47,488 nt of DNA from Candidatus Gallimonas gallistercoris (GCA_019117085.1 DXAJ01000044.1:1-47488); one strand, 5' to 3'; counted from the first letter of the stretch, positions 25,689 through 34,686 are shown. The notes: generated by a model from the sequence alone, not told the origin. Numbers and translations: made by a program.

Positions 25689-27266
25689 ATGAAGAGAAGA
25701 CTGCGCATTTTACTCAGCCGCTTTACGTTGGTGGCACTCACGATCATCGCCCTGTTCCTTGCAGGGTTTTTGGTCGTGGCGGGCGCGTTCTATCTTTTAA
25801 AACTCATTTTAGAGGCGGTCTTCGTGAGCGGTGCGGAGTGGATCGACCTCATCTTCCGCGCCGTGGGGTGGATCGTCGTCGTGGCGACCGCCATCCACAT
25901 CATCAACCGCAACATGATGCCCGAAGCAAAAGTCCTGTGGCTCCTGTGCATCGTCGCCTTCAACGCCTTCGGCGTCGCCATCTACGCCGTCTTTTCCTAC
26001 AACCGCCCCTCGCGCAGGCAGCGGAAGAAGTTCTTGGCGCTCAAAGAGGAAGCGCACAAGTTCACCCGCCCGACGCTCTCCAAAGAGGAACTCGTCTCGG
26101 GCATGGGGCGCTGGGCGGCGGTGTCGCGCGCGCTCTATACGAAGAACGAGCACGCCGTCGTCTACCGCGGCACCGATACAAAGTACTACCCCACGGGCGA
26201 AGACTTCTTCCGCCACTTCCTCTTCGACTTGCAGCGCGCGAAGAAGTACATCTTCCTCGAATACTTCATCATCGAATACGGCGTCATGTGGGGCACGGTC
26301 CTCGATATCCTCAAAGCCAAGGCGGCGGAGGGCGTCGAGGTGCGCGTTCTCTACGACGACATCGGCAGCATGGGCTATGTGCGCGCGGGGTACTATAAGT
26401 ACTTGCGCAAACAGGGCATCAAGTGCTATAAATTCAACCCCTTCGTGCCCGTCGTCTCCAACTTCCACAACAACCGCGATCACCGCAAGATCGCCGTCAT
26501 CGACGGGCAGGTCGCCTACACGGGCGGCATCAACCTCGCCGACGAGTACATCAACGTCAAACAGCCCTACGGCAATTGGAAGGATACGGCGGTGCGCCTC
26601 GAAGGCGAGGGCGCCAAGAGTTTGCTCTTCATGTTCCTGCGCTTTTGGGACCTTTGCAGCGGCAAGACGGAGGACTTCTCCCGCTTCCTGCCCGAAGAGA
26701 GCGGCGTGCGGGGCGAAGGCTTCGTGCAGCCGTACAGCGACGGACCCATCCCCCTCTACGGGCGGCATTTGGGCGAAGACCTCTACATCAACATTTTAAG
26801 CGTCGCCGAAAAGTATGTGTGGATCATGACGCCCTATCTCATCCTGGACTACCGCATGCGCTAGGCGCTCGTCTCGGCGGCGGCGCGCGGGGTGGACGTG
26901 CGCATCGTCGTGCCGCACATCCCCGATAAGAAGACGGCGTTCGCGCTCACCCGCTCCAACTATATGGCGCTCATCAAGGGCGGCGTGAAAATTTACGAAT
27001 ATCTCCCCGGCTTCGTCCATGCCAAGAGCTTTCTCTCCGATGACGAGGCGAGCGTCGTGGGCACCATCAACCTCGACTACCGCTCGCTCATGCACCACTA
27101 CGAAAACGCCGTCTTCATGTATCGCACGGCGGCGAACGCGGAGCTCAAAGCGGACTACGAGGCGACCTTCAAAAAGTGTGCTCTTCAAACGGAAGAGGAC
27201 GCGAAAAAGAGCGTCGTGTGGCGGGGGATGTGCGAGATATTGAAGGCTTTTGCACCCTTATTCTGA
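25689..27266 (+). CDS. cls: Cardiolipin synthase-like phospholipase D protein with one in-frame TAG codon (26862-26864)
   Basis: Two HKD motifs (HNNRDHRKIAVIDGQVAYTGGIN and HAKSFLSDDEASVVGTINLD) in one frame, separated by a single TAG; no frameshift, frame continues to TGA at 27266. Confidence 0.85.
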
Positions 27267-27421
27267 GCCGCGGAGGATCTGCGTCGCATCTCTTTGTCGC
27301 GCTTGCGGTTTTTCTCGGTCACTTACCTCTTAGTAAGCTCCCTTCGAAAAATCCGCGCGCTCCTCGATCTGCTCGCATCTTTTTCGCAGCTTGCCGCGAA
27401 GGATCTGAGCTGCATTTCTTT
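27267..27421. repeat. Dispersed intergenic repeat, copy A
   Basis: ctcggtcacttacctcttagtaagctcccttcg core with GTCGC/TTGCG flanks. Confidence 0.65.
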
Positions 27422-27453
27422 ATGGTGGGTCTGCAAAAAACCCAAAGGAGAAC

Positions 27454-27714
27454 ATGATGATCCATTCTTTGGCGGGCGGGGTGCTCGCGGACGGAGAAAT
27501 TTATACCTTTGCAAAAGTTCGGGCGGGGGAGGAGGCCGGGTGGTATCTCGTGCCCGAGCTCGTCTTCGTGAAGGAGGGCGACAGGGTGCTCGTGCCCGAA
27601 GGGCACCTCACGCGCGAGGGCGTCGTGGAAAAGCTCGAACGCTGCACGCGGCAGACCGCGCCCGTCCCCATGAGCCGTGTCAAAGAGATCGCGGGGCTCG
27701 CGCAAAACGGTTGA
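27454..27714 (+). CDS. Small hypothetical protein (86 aa)
   Basis: ATG after aaaggag RBS; acceptable composition; no recognised family. Confidence 0.55.
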   Translation: MMIHSLAGGVLADGEIYTFAKVRAGEEAGWYLVPELVFVKEGDRVLVPEGHLTREGVVEKLERCTRQTAPVPMSRVKEIAGLAQNG

Positions 27715-27746
27715 CAACCCGCCGCCCTCCGTGTTATCATGGGGAG

Positions 27747-28160
27747 GCATAGGGGAGTAGAAGGCCCCCTCGGGCGGTATTCTTCCACATATTGCGGCGA
27801 TGCGCCGCGGGGATACTGTAAGGGAACAATAGGGACCACGCTTTTTGCGGCATCTTTTGTGCGCCTTGCCGTTCATCGTCTTTGCAATACGCGGGTATTG
27901 CTGCATCCTCTTCGCGGCAATCCATCCCAAAATCTTGCCGCAAAAAGTGCGCAGCAATCAAAAGCGGCAAGATGGGCGCTAAGACGAGGCGAAGCCCGCA
28001 GGCCGTGCCGACCGCACGGTCAAGGGCTTCAACAATGTATGAGCGCCTCAGTTTCCGCTTTTGATCGGGTCCGTACTATTCCCTTACAGTATACCTAAAA
28101 CATCGAGACCTGTGCACGGAACGCTTTTTCGGCGCGCCGTGCACGGGTCTTTCTTTTTAC
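27747..28160 (+). promoter_or_regulatory. Probable yybP-ykoY manganese riboswitch with intrinsic-terminator expression platform, interrupted by a ~280-bp insertion
   Basis: 5' GCATAGGGGAGTAG and 3' CATCGAGACCTGTGC match the conserved GGGGAGUAG / GCGAGACC segments; GCAUAGG pairs with CCUGUGC as P1; GACCTGTGCACGG (28107-28119) also pairs with CCGTGCACGGGTC (28137-28149) followed by tttcttttt; mntP follows. Confidence 0.75.
27813..28092. mobile_element. MITE-like ~280-bp element bounded by ~25-bp terminal inverted repeats
   Basis: ATACTGTAAGGGAACAATAGGGACC ... reverse complement ATACTGTAAGGGAATAGTACGGACC (22/25 identical), no internal ORF; internal inverted repeats CTTTTTGCGGCA/TGCCGCAAAAAG and ATCAAAAGCGG/CCGCTTTTGAT. 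Confidence 0.65.
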
Positions 28161-28173
28161 GGGAGAAACATTC

Positions 28174-28752
28174 ATGAGCATTTTTGATATCGTCTTATTG
28201 GGCGCGGCGCTTTCGATGGATGCGGCGGCGGTCGGCATGGCGAATGGCATGGCGGAGCCCCGTATGAGCCGCAAAAAGACCTTTCTCATCGCCCTCTTTT
28301 TCGGTGTCTTTCAGGGCGGGATGCCCCTTTTGGGATATTATGGGAGTTCCGTCTTTTCCTCCCTCGTCGGGCGCATCGCACCCTATCTTTCCTTCATGCT
28401 GCTCCTCTTTTTGGGCGGGAAGATGCTCCTCGACGCGGCGTTGGAAGAGGAGGGGCGCTTCCTTGTGAGGCGGGAGGGGCTACGTCTTCCCGCGCTCACC
28501 GCGCAGGCGGTCGCAACTTCTATCGACGCGCTCGCCGTCGGCGTTTCCTTCATGGCACAGGAGGCGGCGGGCTCTCTTCCGCTCGGCGTGCCGATCTGCG
28601 CCCTCATCATCGCCGCGACCACCTTTCTTTTGTCGCTTGCCGCCGTGCAGGTGGGGAAACTCACGGGCGATAAACTTTCGGGCGGGGCGCAAAAGATAGG
28701 CGGGCTCGTGCTCGTCCTCATCGGCATCAAGCTGCTTTTTGAAGCATTTTGA
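28174..28752 (+). CDS. mntP: Putative manganese efflux pump MntP
   Basis: Six-TM, two-repeat protein: LGAALSMDAAAVGMANGM and AVATSIDALAVGVSF. Confidence 0.92.
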   Translation: MSIFDIVLLGAALSMDAAAVGMANGMAEPRMSRKKTFLIALFFGVFQGGMPLLGYYGSSVFSSLVGRIAPYLSFMLLLFLGGKMLLDAALEEEGRFLVRREGLRLPALTAQAVATSIDALAVGVSFMAQEAAGSLPLGVPICALIIAATTFLLSLAAVQVGKLTGDKLSGGAQKIGGLVLVLIGIKLLFEAF

Positions 28753-28848
28753 GGGCGTTTTGTTTGCATGCCTTGACAAAATGCCTTCCCTCTGTTATAC
28801 TGGAAACGGGAATATATCCCGCACGAGAGAATAGAGGGGGAAAAACAA

Positions 28849-30150
28849 ATGAAACAAAACAAGGAACCCAAGCGCTACGATTTTGCGCGAAAACCCAAAA
28901 AGCCGAGCAAACTGTGGATGTGGATCGCCAACAAGTTTGCCATCGACCCCCGCCTCAAGGGGCGGCCCGTCACCATCAACAAGATCAACATGGAGGGCAT
29001 CGAGCCGCCCTATCTTCTGCTTGCGACGCACGCGAGCATGCTCGACTTTCCCCTCATGTATAAGGCGGTGGCGCCCTACGGCGCCAACAACGTCGTCGCT
29101 ATCGACGCCATCCGCGACGTGGGCGACTGGCTCATGCGGCAGCTGGGGTGCATCTGCAAGCGCAAGTTCGTCAAAGACCTGCACCTCATCAAGAACATGA
29201 AGTACTGCATCGACACCCTCGGGGATATCGTCTGCGTCTATCCCGAAGCGCGCTATACCTTCGACGGCACGACTTCCTTTTTGCCCGATTCTTTGGGCAA
29301 GTCGGGCAAGCTCATGAAGGTCCCCGTCGTCGTCCTCAGGATGTACGGCCCCTTCATCTCCGCGCCGCAGTGGAACAAGGTGGAGCAGCACCTTCCTATG
29401 CGCGCCGACCTCGTCTGCGTCGCGAATGCGGAGGAAGTCAAGACGCTCTCCGCCGCCGAACTCAACGCGCGCATCCACAAGGAATTGCAGCGCGACGAAT
29501 ACGCCTGGCAGAAGGAGGAGGGCATCCGCAACACGTACGAAAAGCGTGCCGAAGGGCTGCATCACATCCTCTATCAGTGCCCGCACTGCAAGAAGGAATT
29601 TGAAATGTATTCGAAGGGCACCAAGCTCTGGTGCAACGCCTGCAAGAAGGTGTGGGAGATGAGCGAGCTGGGCGAACTTCATGCCGAAGAGGTGGAGACG
29701 GAGTTTTCGCACATCCCCGATTGGATGGCGTGGGAGAGGCGGAACGTGCGCGAGGAAGTGGAGAGCGGCAGATATCGCTTCGAAGACGAGGTCACCGTGC
29801 ATACCCTGCCCAATGCCAAGCGCTTTTACGATCAGGGCATGGGCAAGCTCGTGCAGACCGTCGAAGGCACGCATCTGACCTGCACCGCCTACGGCAAGCC
29901 CGTCGATCTCTTCTGGGCGGGCAACGAGCTCGAAAGCGTGCACGTCGAATACGATTATCCCTTCCGCAAGGATAAATACAAGAAGAACATCTTCGGCGAC
30001 TGCATCGACATCTCGGTGCACGACGACAGTTATTGGCTGCATCCCGTATCAAACCGCACGCAGCTTTCTAAATTCTCCTTTGCGACGGAAGAAATTTTCC
30101 GCTTGGCGCAGGAGAGGGTGAAACGCGAACATTCTGTCAAGCAAAATTGA
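28849..30150 (+). CDS. PlsC-like acyltransferase with C-terminal extension containing a zinc ribbon
   Basis: HASMLDF (HX4D), YPEARYTFDG; then YQCPHCKKEFEMYSKGTKLWCNACKKVWEM. Confidence 0.8.
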   Translation: MKQNKEPKRYDFARKPKKPSKLWMWIANKFAIDPRLKGRPVTINKINMEGIEPPYLLLATHASMLDFPLMYKAVAPYGANNVVAIDAIRDVGDWLMRQLGCICKRKFVKDLHLIKNMKYCIDTLGDIVCVYPEARYTFDGTTSFLPDSLGKSGKLMKVPVVVLRMYGPFISAPQWNKVEQHLPMRADLVCVANAEEVKTLSAAELNARIHKELQRDEYAWQKEEGIRNTYEKRAEGLHHILYQCPHCKKEFEMYSKGTKLWCNACKKVWEMSELGELHAEEVETEFSHIPDWMAWERRNVREEVESGRYRFEDEVTVHTLPNAKRFYDQGMGKLVQTVEGTHLTCTAYGKPVDLFWAGNELESVHVEYDYPFRKDKYKKNIFGDCIDISVHDDSYWLHPVSNRTQLSKFSFATEEIFRLAQERVKREHSVKQN

Positions 30151-30189
30151 AAAGCATTCATCGGCATTGAAAAGCATTCATCGGATGAA

Positions 30190-30290
30190 TACTTTGTCGC
30201 CCTTACGCACGGCTCAGTCACTTACGTCTCAGTAAGCTCCTGTCGCCGCTTGCGCGGGCTCCTCGTCTCATCCGCGACTACTTTCCGATT
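30190..30290. repeat. Dispersed intergenic repeat, copy B
   Basis: ctcagtcacttacgtctcagtaagctcctgtcgccgcttgcgcgggctcctcg. Confidence 0.65.
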
Positions 30291-30346
30291 TTTCGCCTTA
30301 ACGATACCGATTTGTGATCTCCGAGATACTTATTTGCAACCAGACA

Positions 30347-30380
30347 GTCAGGCGCCTTGAAAGGCGCTTGACTTTTTTTG
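30347..30380 (+). terminator. Rho-independent terminator
   Basis: gtcaggcgccttgaaaggcgcttgacttttttt. Confidence 0.8.
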
Positions 30381-32186
30381 TGCAACAAGTTACAATTTGA
30401 AAAAGCGGCGTTTTGCCGCAAAAAATTTGCAAAAATACTTTTTCGGAGCAGAGTTTTGAAACATCTTTTCTCCTGTTTAAAACGTTTCAAGGCGGAATGC
30501 ATCTTGGCGCCCATTTTCAAGCTTTTGGAGGCGAGCCTCGAACTTGTCACCACGCTCATCGTCGCCCTCATCGTCGATAAGGGCATTGCGGAGGGGGATA
30601 AGCAGTTCATCGCCCTCATGTGCCTTGTGCTCGTGGGCATGGGGCTCGTCGGGTGCGCCTTCTCCATTGCGGGGCAGTTCTTTGCGGCGCGCGCCGCCGT
30701 GGGCTGTTCGGCAGAGCTTCGCTCCCGCCTCTTCCGCAAATTGCAGTCCTTCTCGTTTTCTCAGATCGACGAGATGGGCACCTCCACGATGATCACCCGC
30801 ATGACGAGCGACATCAACCAGGTGCAGACGGGCGTCAACATGACGCTGCGCCTCTTTCTTCGCTCGCCCTTCATCGTCTTCGGCGCGATGGCGATGGCGT
30901 TCACCGTCGATGCGAAGGTCGCGCTCGTCTTCGTCGGCGTCATCCCGCTCCTTGCAGTCGCCGTCTATTCGGTGATGGGCGCCTGCATCCCTCTCTATAA
31001 AAAAGTGCAGGCAAAACTCGACAGGGTGTTCCTGTCCGTGCGCGAAAATTTGGCGGGCGTGCGCGTCATCCGCGCCTTCTCGATGGAAGAAAAGGAGCGC
31101 CGCGCCTTCGACGAGCACACGCGCGAACTCGAACGCGCGCAAAAAAAGGTGGGGCGCATCTCGGCGCTCACGGGGCCAATTACCTACATCCTCATCAATT
31201 TGGCTCTCATCCTGCTCCTCTATCTGAGCGCGGGGCGCGTCGATCACAATATCCTCTTAAAGGGCGACGTCATCGCGCTTTACAGCTATCTTTCGCAGAT
31301 CCTCGTCGAGCTCATCAAGCTTGCCAACCTCATCGTCACCATGACGAAGGCGGTCTCCTGCCAGCAGCGTGTGGGCAAGGTGCTCGACAGGGAGGGGGAG
31401 CCCTCCGTCCTCGAGCCGACGCTTTCCGCGGGCCATGCCGATAACGCAGCCGTGCGCTTCGAGCACGTCTCTTTCGCCTACGGAGGCGGCGGCAACGCGC
31501 TTTCCGACGTCACTTTTATGGCGCGCCCCGGCGAGACGATCGGCATCATCGGCGGCACGGGCGCGGGCAAGAGCACGCTTATCAATCTCTTGCCCCGCTT
31601 CTATGCGGCGACGCAGGGGCGGGTGCTCTTAAAGGGGCGCGACGTGCGCGGCATCCCCGTCGAAGAGGTGCGCGAGCGCGTGGGCATCGTGCCGCAGAAG
31701 GCGGTGCTCTTCGAAGGCACCATCCGCAGCAACCTTCTGTGGGGCAACGAGAACGCCACCGACGACGAATTGATGGAGGCGGTGCGCCTCGCCCAGGCGG
31801 AGGACGTCGTTTCTTCCAAGGGCGGGCTGGACGCCCCCGTCGAACAGGAGGGCAAGAACCTCTCGGGCGGACAGCGGCAGCGCCTCACCATCGCCCGCGC
31901 CCTCGTCAAAAAGCCGGAGATCCTCATTCTGGACGACTCCGCTTCGGCGCTCGACTACGCGACGGACGCCCGCCTCAGGGTCGCGCTGAGGACGCTCGAC
32001 AGCACCGTCTTCCTCGTCTCCCAGCGCGCGGCATCCGTGCTGCACGCCGATCTCATCCTCGTCCTCGACGGCGGCAAGGTCGCCGGTATGGGCAGGCACG
32101 AGGAGCTTTTGAAAACTTGCGAGATCTATAAGGAAATTTATCATACGCAGTTTAGGGATACCGACGAAAAGGGGGTGCAGGCATGA
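30378..32186 (+). CDS. ABC exporter half-transporter (TMD-NBD); actual start probably further in (for example TTG at 30456)
   Basis: Walker A GGTGAGKST, signature LSGGQRQRL, N-terminal TM domain. Confidence 0.93.
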   Translation: MCNKLQFEKAAFCRKKFAKILFRSRVLKHLFSCLKRFKAECILAPIFKLLEASLELVTTLIVALIVDKGIAEGDKQFIALMCLVLVGMGLVGCAFSIAGQFFAARAAVGCSAELRSRLFRKLQSFSFSQIDEMGTSTMITRMTSDINQVQTGVNMTLRLFLRSPFIVFGAMAMAFTVDAKVALVFVGVIPLLAVAVYSVMGACIPLYKKVQAKLDRVFLSVRENLAGVRVIRAFSMEEKERRAFDEHTRELERAQKKVGRISALTGPITYILINLALILLLYLSAGRVDHNILLKGDVIALYSYLSQILVELIKLANLIVTMTKAVSCQQRVGKVLDREGEPSVLEPTLSAGHADNAAVRFEHVSFAYGGGGNALSDVTFMARPGETIGIIGGTGAGKSTLINLLPRFYAATQGRVLLKGRDVRGIPVEEVRERVGIVPQKAVLFEGTIRSNLLWGNENATDDELMEAVRLAQAEDVVSSKGGLDAPVEQEGKNLSGGQRQRLTIARALVKKPEILILDDSASALDYATDARLRVALRTLDSTVFLVSQRAASVLHADLILVLDGGKVAGMGRHEELLKTCEIYKEIYHTQFRDTDEKGVQA

Positions 32187-32337
32187 AAAAAATCTACGGC
32201 GCAATGCTGTGTCGCGTTTGCGCGCTCCTCGGTCACTTACGTTTTAGTAAGCTCCCTTCGTCGCTTGCGCACGCTCCTTGCCTTGCTTGTATCTCTTTTC
32301 CATGCAACACAGATCATATGGAGGTGCAGGCATGAAA
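32174..32337. repeat. Dispersed intergenic repeat, copy C, flanked by 15-bp direct repeats
   Basis: Core ctcggtcacttacgttttagtaagctcccttcgtcgcttgcgcacgctcc; ggtgcaggcatgaaa at 32174-32188 and 32323-32337. Confidence 0.7.
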
Positions 32338-34092
32338 CGTATCAGAAAACGCCCCGAAGGCACCTTCCGCGGCATCCTCGGCTATTTGAAGCCCTATTCG
32401 CTCTTCCTCGTCTGCACGGTGGTGTGCGCCGTCGTCTATGTCGCGTCCACGCTCGTCGTGCCCTATCTTGCGGGCCTTGCCATCGACTGCATGGCGGGAG
32501 CAAACGAAGTGGACTATCCCCGCCTCTATGCGCTCTTTGCGGCGATCGGCGTGAGCATCGCTTTAACGGCGCTCTCGCAGTGGCTCATGAGCCTTTCCAA
32601 CAACCACATCGCCTACCGCGTGCTCGCGGATATCCGCCGCGACGCCTTCCGCAAGCTTGGCGTGCTCCCTTTAAAGTATCTCGACGGCCGCTCCTACGGC
32701 AAGACGGCTTCCGTCGTCATCACGGACGCCGAGCAGTTCTCCGACGGCCTTCTCCTCGGCTTTACGCAGCTGTTTACGGGCGCGGCGACCATTTTGGGCG
32801 TGCTCGTCATCCTCTTCGTGCTGCGCTGGGAGGTCGCGCTCGTCGTGCTCTGCGTGACGCCGCTTTCCCTCTTCGTCGCCAAGTTCATCGCCTCGCACAC
32901 CTATTCCATGTTCAAGAAGCAGGCGGCGACGCGCGCCGAGCAGACGGGCTTCATCGACGAGATGATCGGGAATTTGAAGATCGTCAAGGCGTTCTCGCAC
33001 GAGGGGGAGAACGAAGAGAAGTTCGACGAGATCAACGAACGCCTCCGCGCGTGCTCGCTGCGCGCCATCTTCTATTCCTCGACGACCAACCCGGGCACCC
33101 GCCTCGTCAACAACATCGTCTATGCCCTCGTGGCGCTCGTGGGCGCCTTCCTCGTCATCGCGACGGCGGGCGCCGCCGTCCCCTTCACGGTGGGCAATCT
33201 GAGCTCCGTCCTCTCCTACGCGACGCAGTACACCAAGCCTTTCAACGAGATCACCGAGGTCATCACCGAATTCCAGAACGCCCTTGCGTGCGCGGCGCGC
33301 CTCTTTGCCCTCATCGGCGAGGAGGAGCAGCCCTCCGACGAAGGAAACATCGAGCTCACCAACGTCAAGGGCGAAGTGCGCCTTTCGGACGTCGGCTTTT
33401 CCTACGATCCCGAAAAGCCGCTCATCGAGCATCTCAACGTGCTCGCGCCTGCGGGCAAGCGCGTCGCCATCGTCGGCCCCACGGGCTGCGGCAAGACGAC
33501 GCTCATCAACCTTCTAATGCGCTTTTACGACGTGGACAAGGGGTGCGTTTCGGTGGACGGACACGATATCAGGGAGATCACGCGCAAGTCGCTCCGCAGT
33601 CACTACGGCATGGTATTGCAGGAGACGTGGCTGAAAAAGGCGACCGTGCGCGAGAACCTTCTGATGGGCAATCCCGAAGCGACCGAAGAGGAGATGATCG
33701 AGGCCGCCCGCGCGGCGCACGCGCACGGCTTCATCTCCCGCCTGCCCGAAGGGTACGATACCGTCATCGGCGACGAGGGCGCGCTCTCGCAGGGGCAGCG
33801 GCAGCTTCTCTGCATCGCGCGCATCATGCTCACCCGCCCGCCCATGCTCATTCTGGACGAGGCGACGAGCTCCATCGATACCCGCACCGAGATGCGCGTG
33901 CAGGACGCCTTCCAAAAGCTCATGCAGGGGCGCACCTGCTTCATCGTGGCGCACCGCCTTTCGACGATCGAAAACGCCGATCTCATCCTCGTGATGAAGG
34001 CGGGAACCATCATCGAGCAGGGCACGCATAAGGAGCTCCTGCAAAAGGGCGGCTTCTATTCGGAGCTCTATAAGGCGCAGTTTGCAGGATGA
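32332..34092 (+). CDS. ABC exporter half-transporter (TMD-NBD), partner of the preceding gene
   Basis: Walker A GPTGCGKTT, signature LSQGQRQLL, N-terminal TM domain; start MKRIRKRPEGTFRG after ggaggtg. Confidence 0.95.
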   Translation: MKRIRKRPEGTFRGILGYLKPYSLFLVCTVVCAVVYVASTLVVPYLAGLAIDCMAGANEVDYPRLYALFAAIGVSIALTALSQWLMSLSNNHIAYRVLADIRRDAFRKLGVLPLKYLDGRSYGKTASVVITDAEQFSDGLLLGFTQLFTGAATILGVLVILFVLRWEVALVVLCVTPLSLFVAKFIASHTYSMFKKQAATRAEQTGFIDEMIGNLKIVKAFSHEGENEEKFDEINERLRACSLRAIFYSSTTNPGTRLVNNIVYALVALVGAFLVIATAGAAVPFTVGNLSSVLSYATQYTKPFNEITEVITEFQNALACAARLFALIGEEEQPSDEGNIELTNVKGEVRLSDVGFSYDPEKPLIEHLNVLAPAGKRVAIVGPTGCGKTTLINLLMRFYDVDKGCVSVDGHDIREITRKSLRSHYGMVLQETWLKKATVRENLLMGNPEATEEEMIEAARAAHAHGFISRLPEGYDTVIGDEGALSQGQRQLLCIARIMLTRPPMLILDEATSSIDTRTEMRVQDAFQKLMQGRTCFIVAHRLSTIENADLILVMKAGTIIEQGTHKELLQKGGFYSELYKAQFAG

Positions 34093-34239
34093 AAAAATTC
34101 ACGAATTTCTTTTGCTTCGCAAAACAAATTCCGTGAGGAGATTTCGCCGCAAATCTTTCCCTTCGGGAAATCTTCGCGGCGAGGGGTGAGCGTTGTGCAT
34201 CTAAATTGCTTTTTTGCCCGCGCTTTTTTTCGTCCTTAT

Positions 34240-34545
34240 CTGACAATAAGCCCTAAGCATAGGGCAAATTGAGTGTGAACAAATGCTTTCTCGCAAAGAG
34301 CCCGGTGGGCTCTTTGCCATTTGTTCACAGGGAAATTTCCCATTGTGGGGAAATTTCCGTGCGAGCGCGGGTTCTACCGCGCGAGACGCAGCGCAGGGGA
34401 ACCCTGCCCGGCTCAGTAATTTCAGAAGCAAAAGCGTGGTTTTGCTTGCAGAAGAATTTTTAAGAAAAGGGCTCCCGCAAAAGCGTGGTTTTGCCCGCCG
34501 AAGTTTCAGAGGATCAGGCCCCCTCGGCGAGGGGGCTTTTTGCTT
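34240..34545 (+). other. Noncoding hairpin-rich segment ending in an intrinsic terminator
   Basis: gccctaagcatagggc; gtgaacaaatg...catttgttcac enclosing aagagccc-ggt-gggctctt; two copies of gcaaaagcgtggttttgc; terminal gccccctcggcgagggggcttttt. Confidence 0.55.
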
Positions 34546-34686
34546 GCAGAGGTTTCGTGCGGCGCGGGCGGCAGGCTCGTTCGGGCGAAAGGTGCGGCGG
34601 CGGGCTGCGCGGCGCGCGCAAGAGCCGTTTTTCCCTCTTTCGGCAAAAAAATTTGGGCGGCGGGGGAGGGGAGTTGCGCTTAACCG

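Noticed and set aside
26892-27266. Separate 124-aa gene after cls
   Set aside because: Same reading frame and continuous with cls; contains its second HKD motif, so it is the downstream half of the gene interrupted by TAG.
27300-32300. CRISPR array from the repeated CACTTAC..GTAAG sequences
   Set aside because: Only three copies, kilobases apart, no regular spacers and no cas genes.
34240-34545. 6S RNA, RNase P RNA or SRP RNA
   Set aside because: I looked for their hallmark sequences by eye and could not identify any; left as an unclassified hairpin-rich segment.
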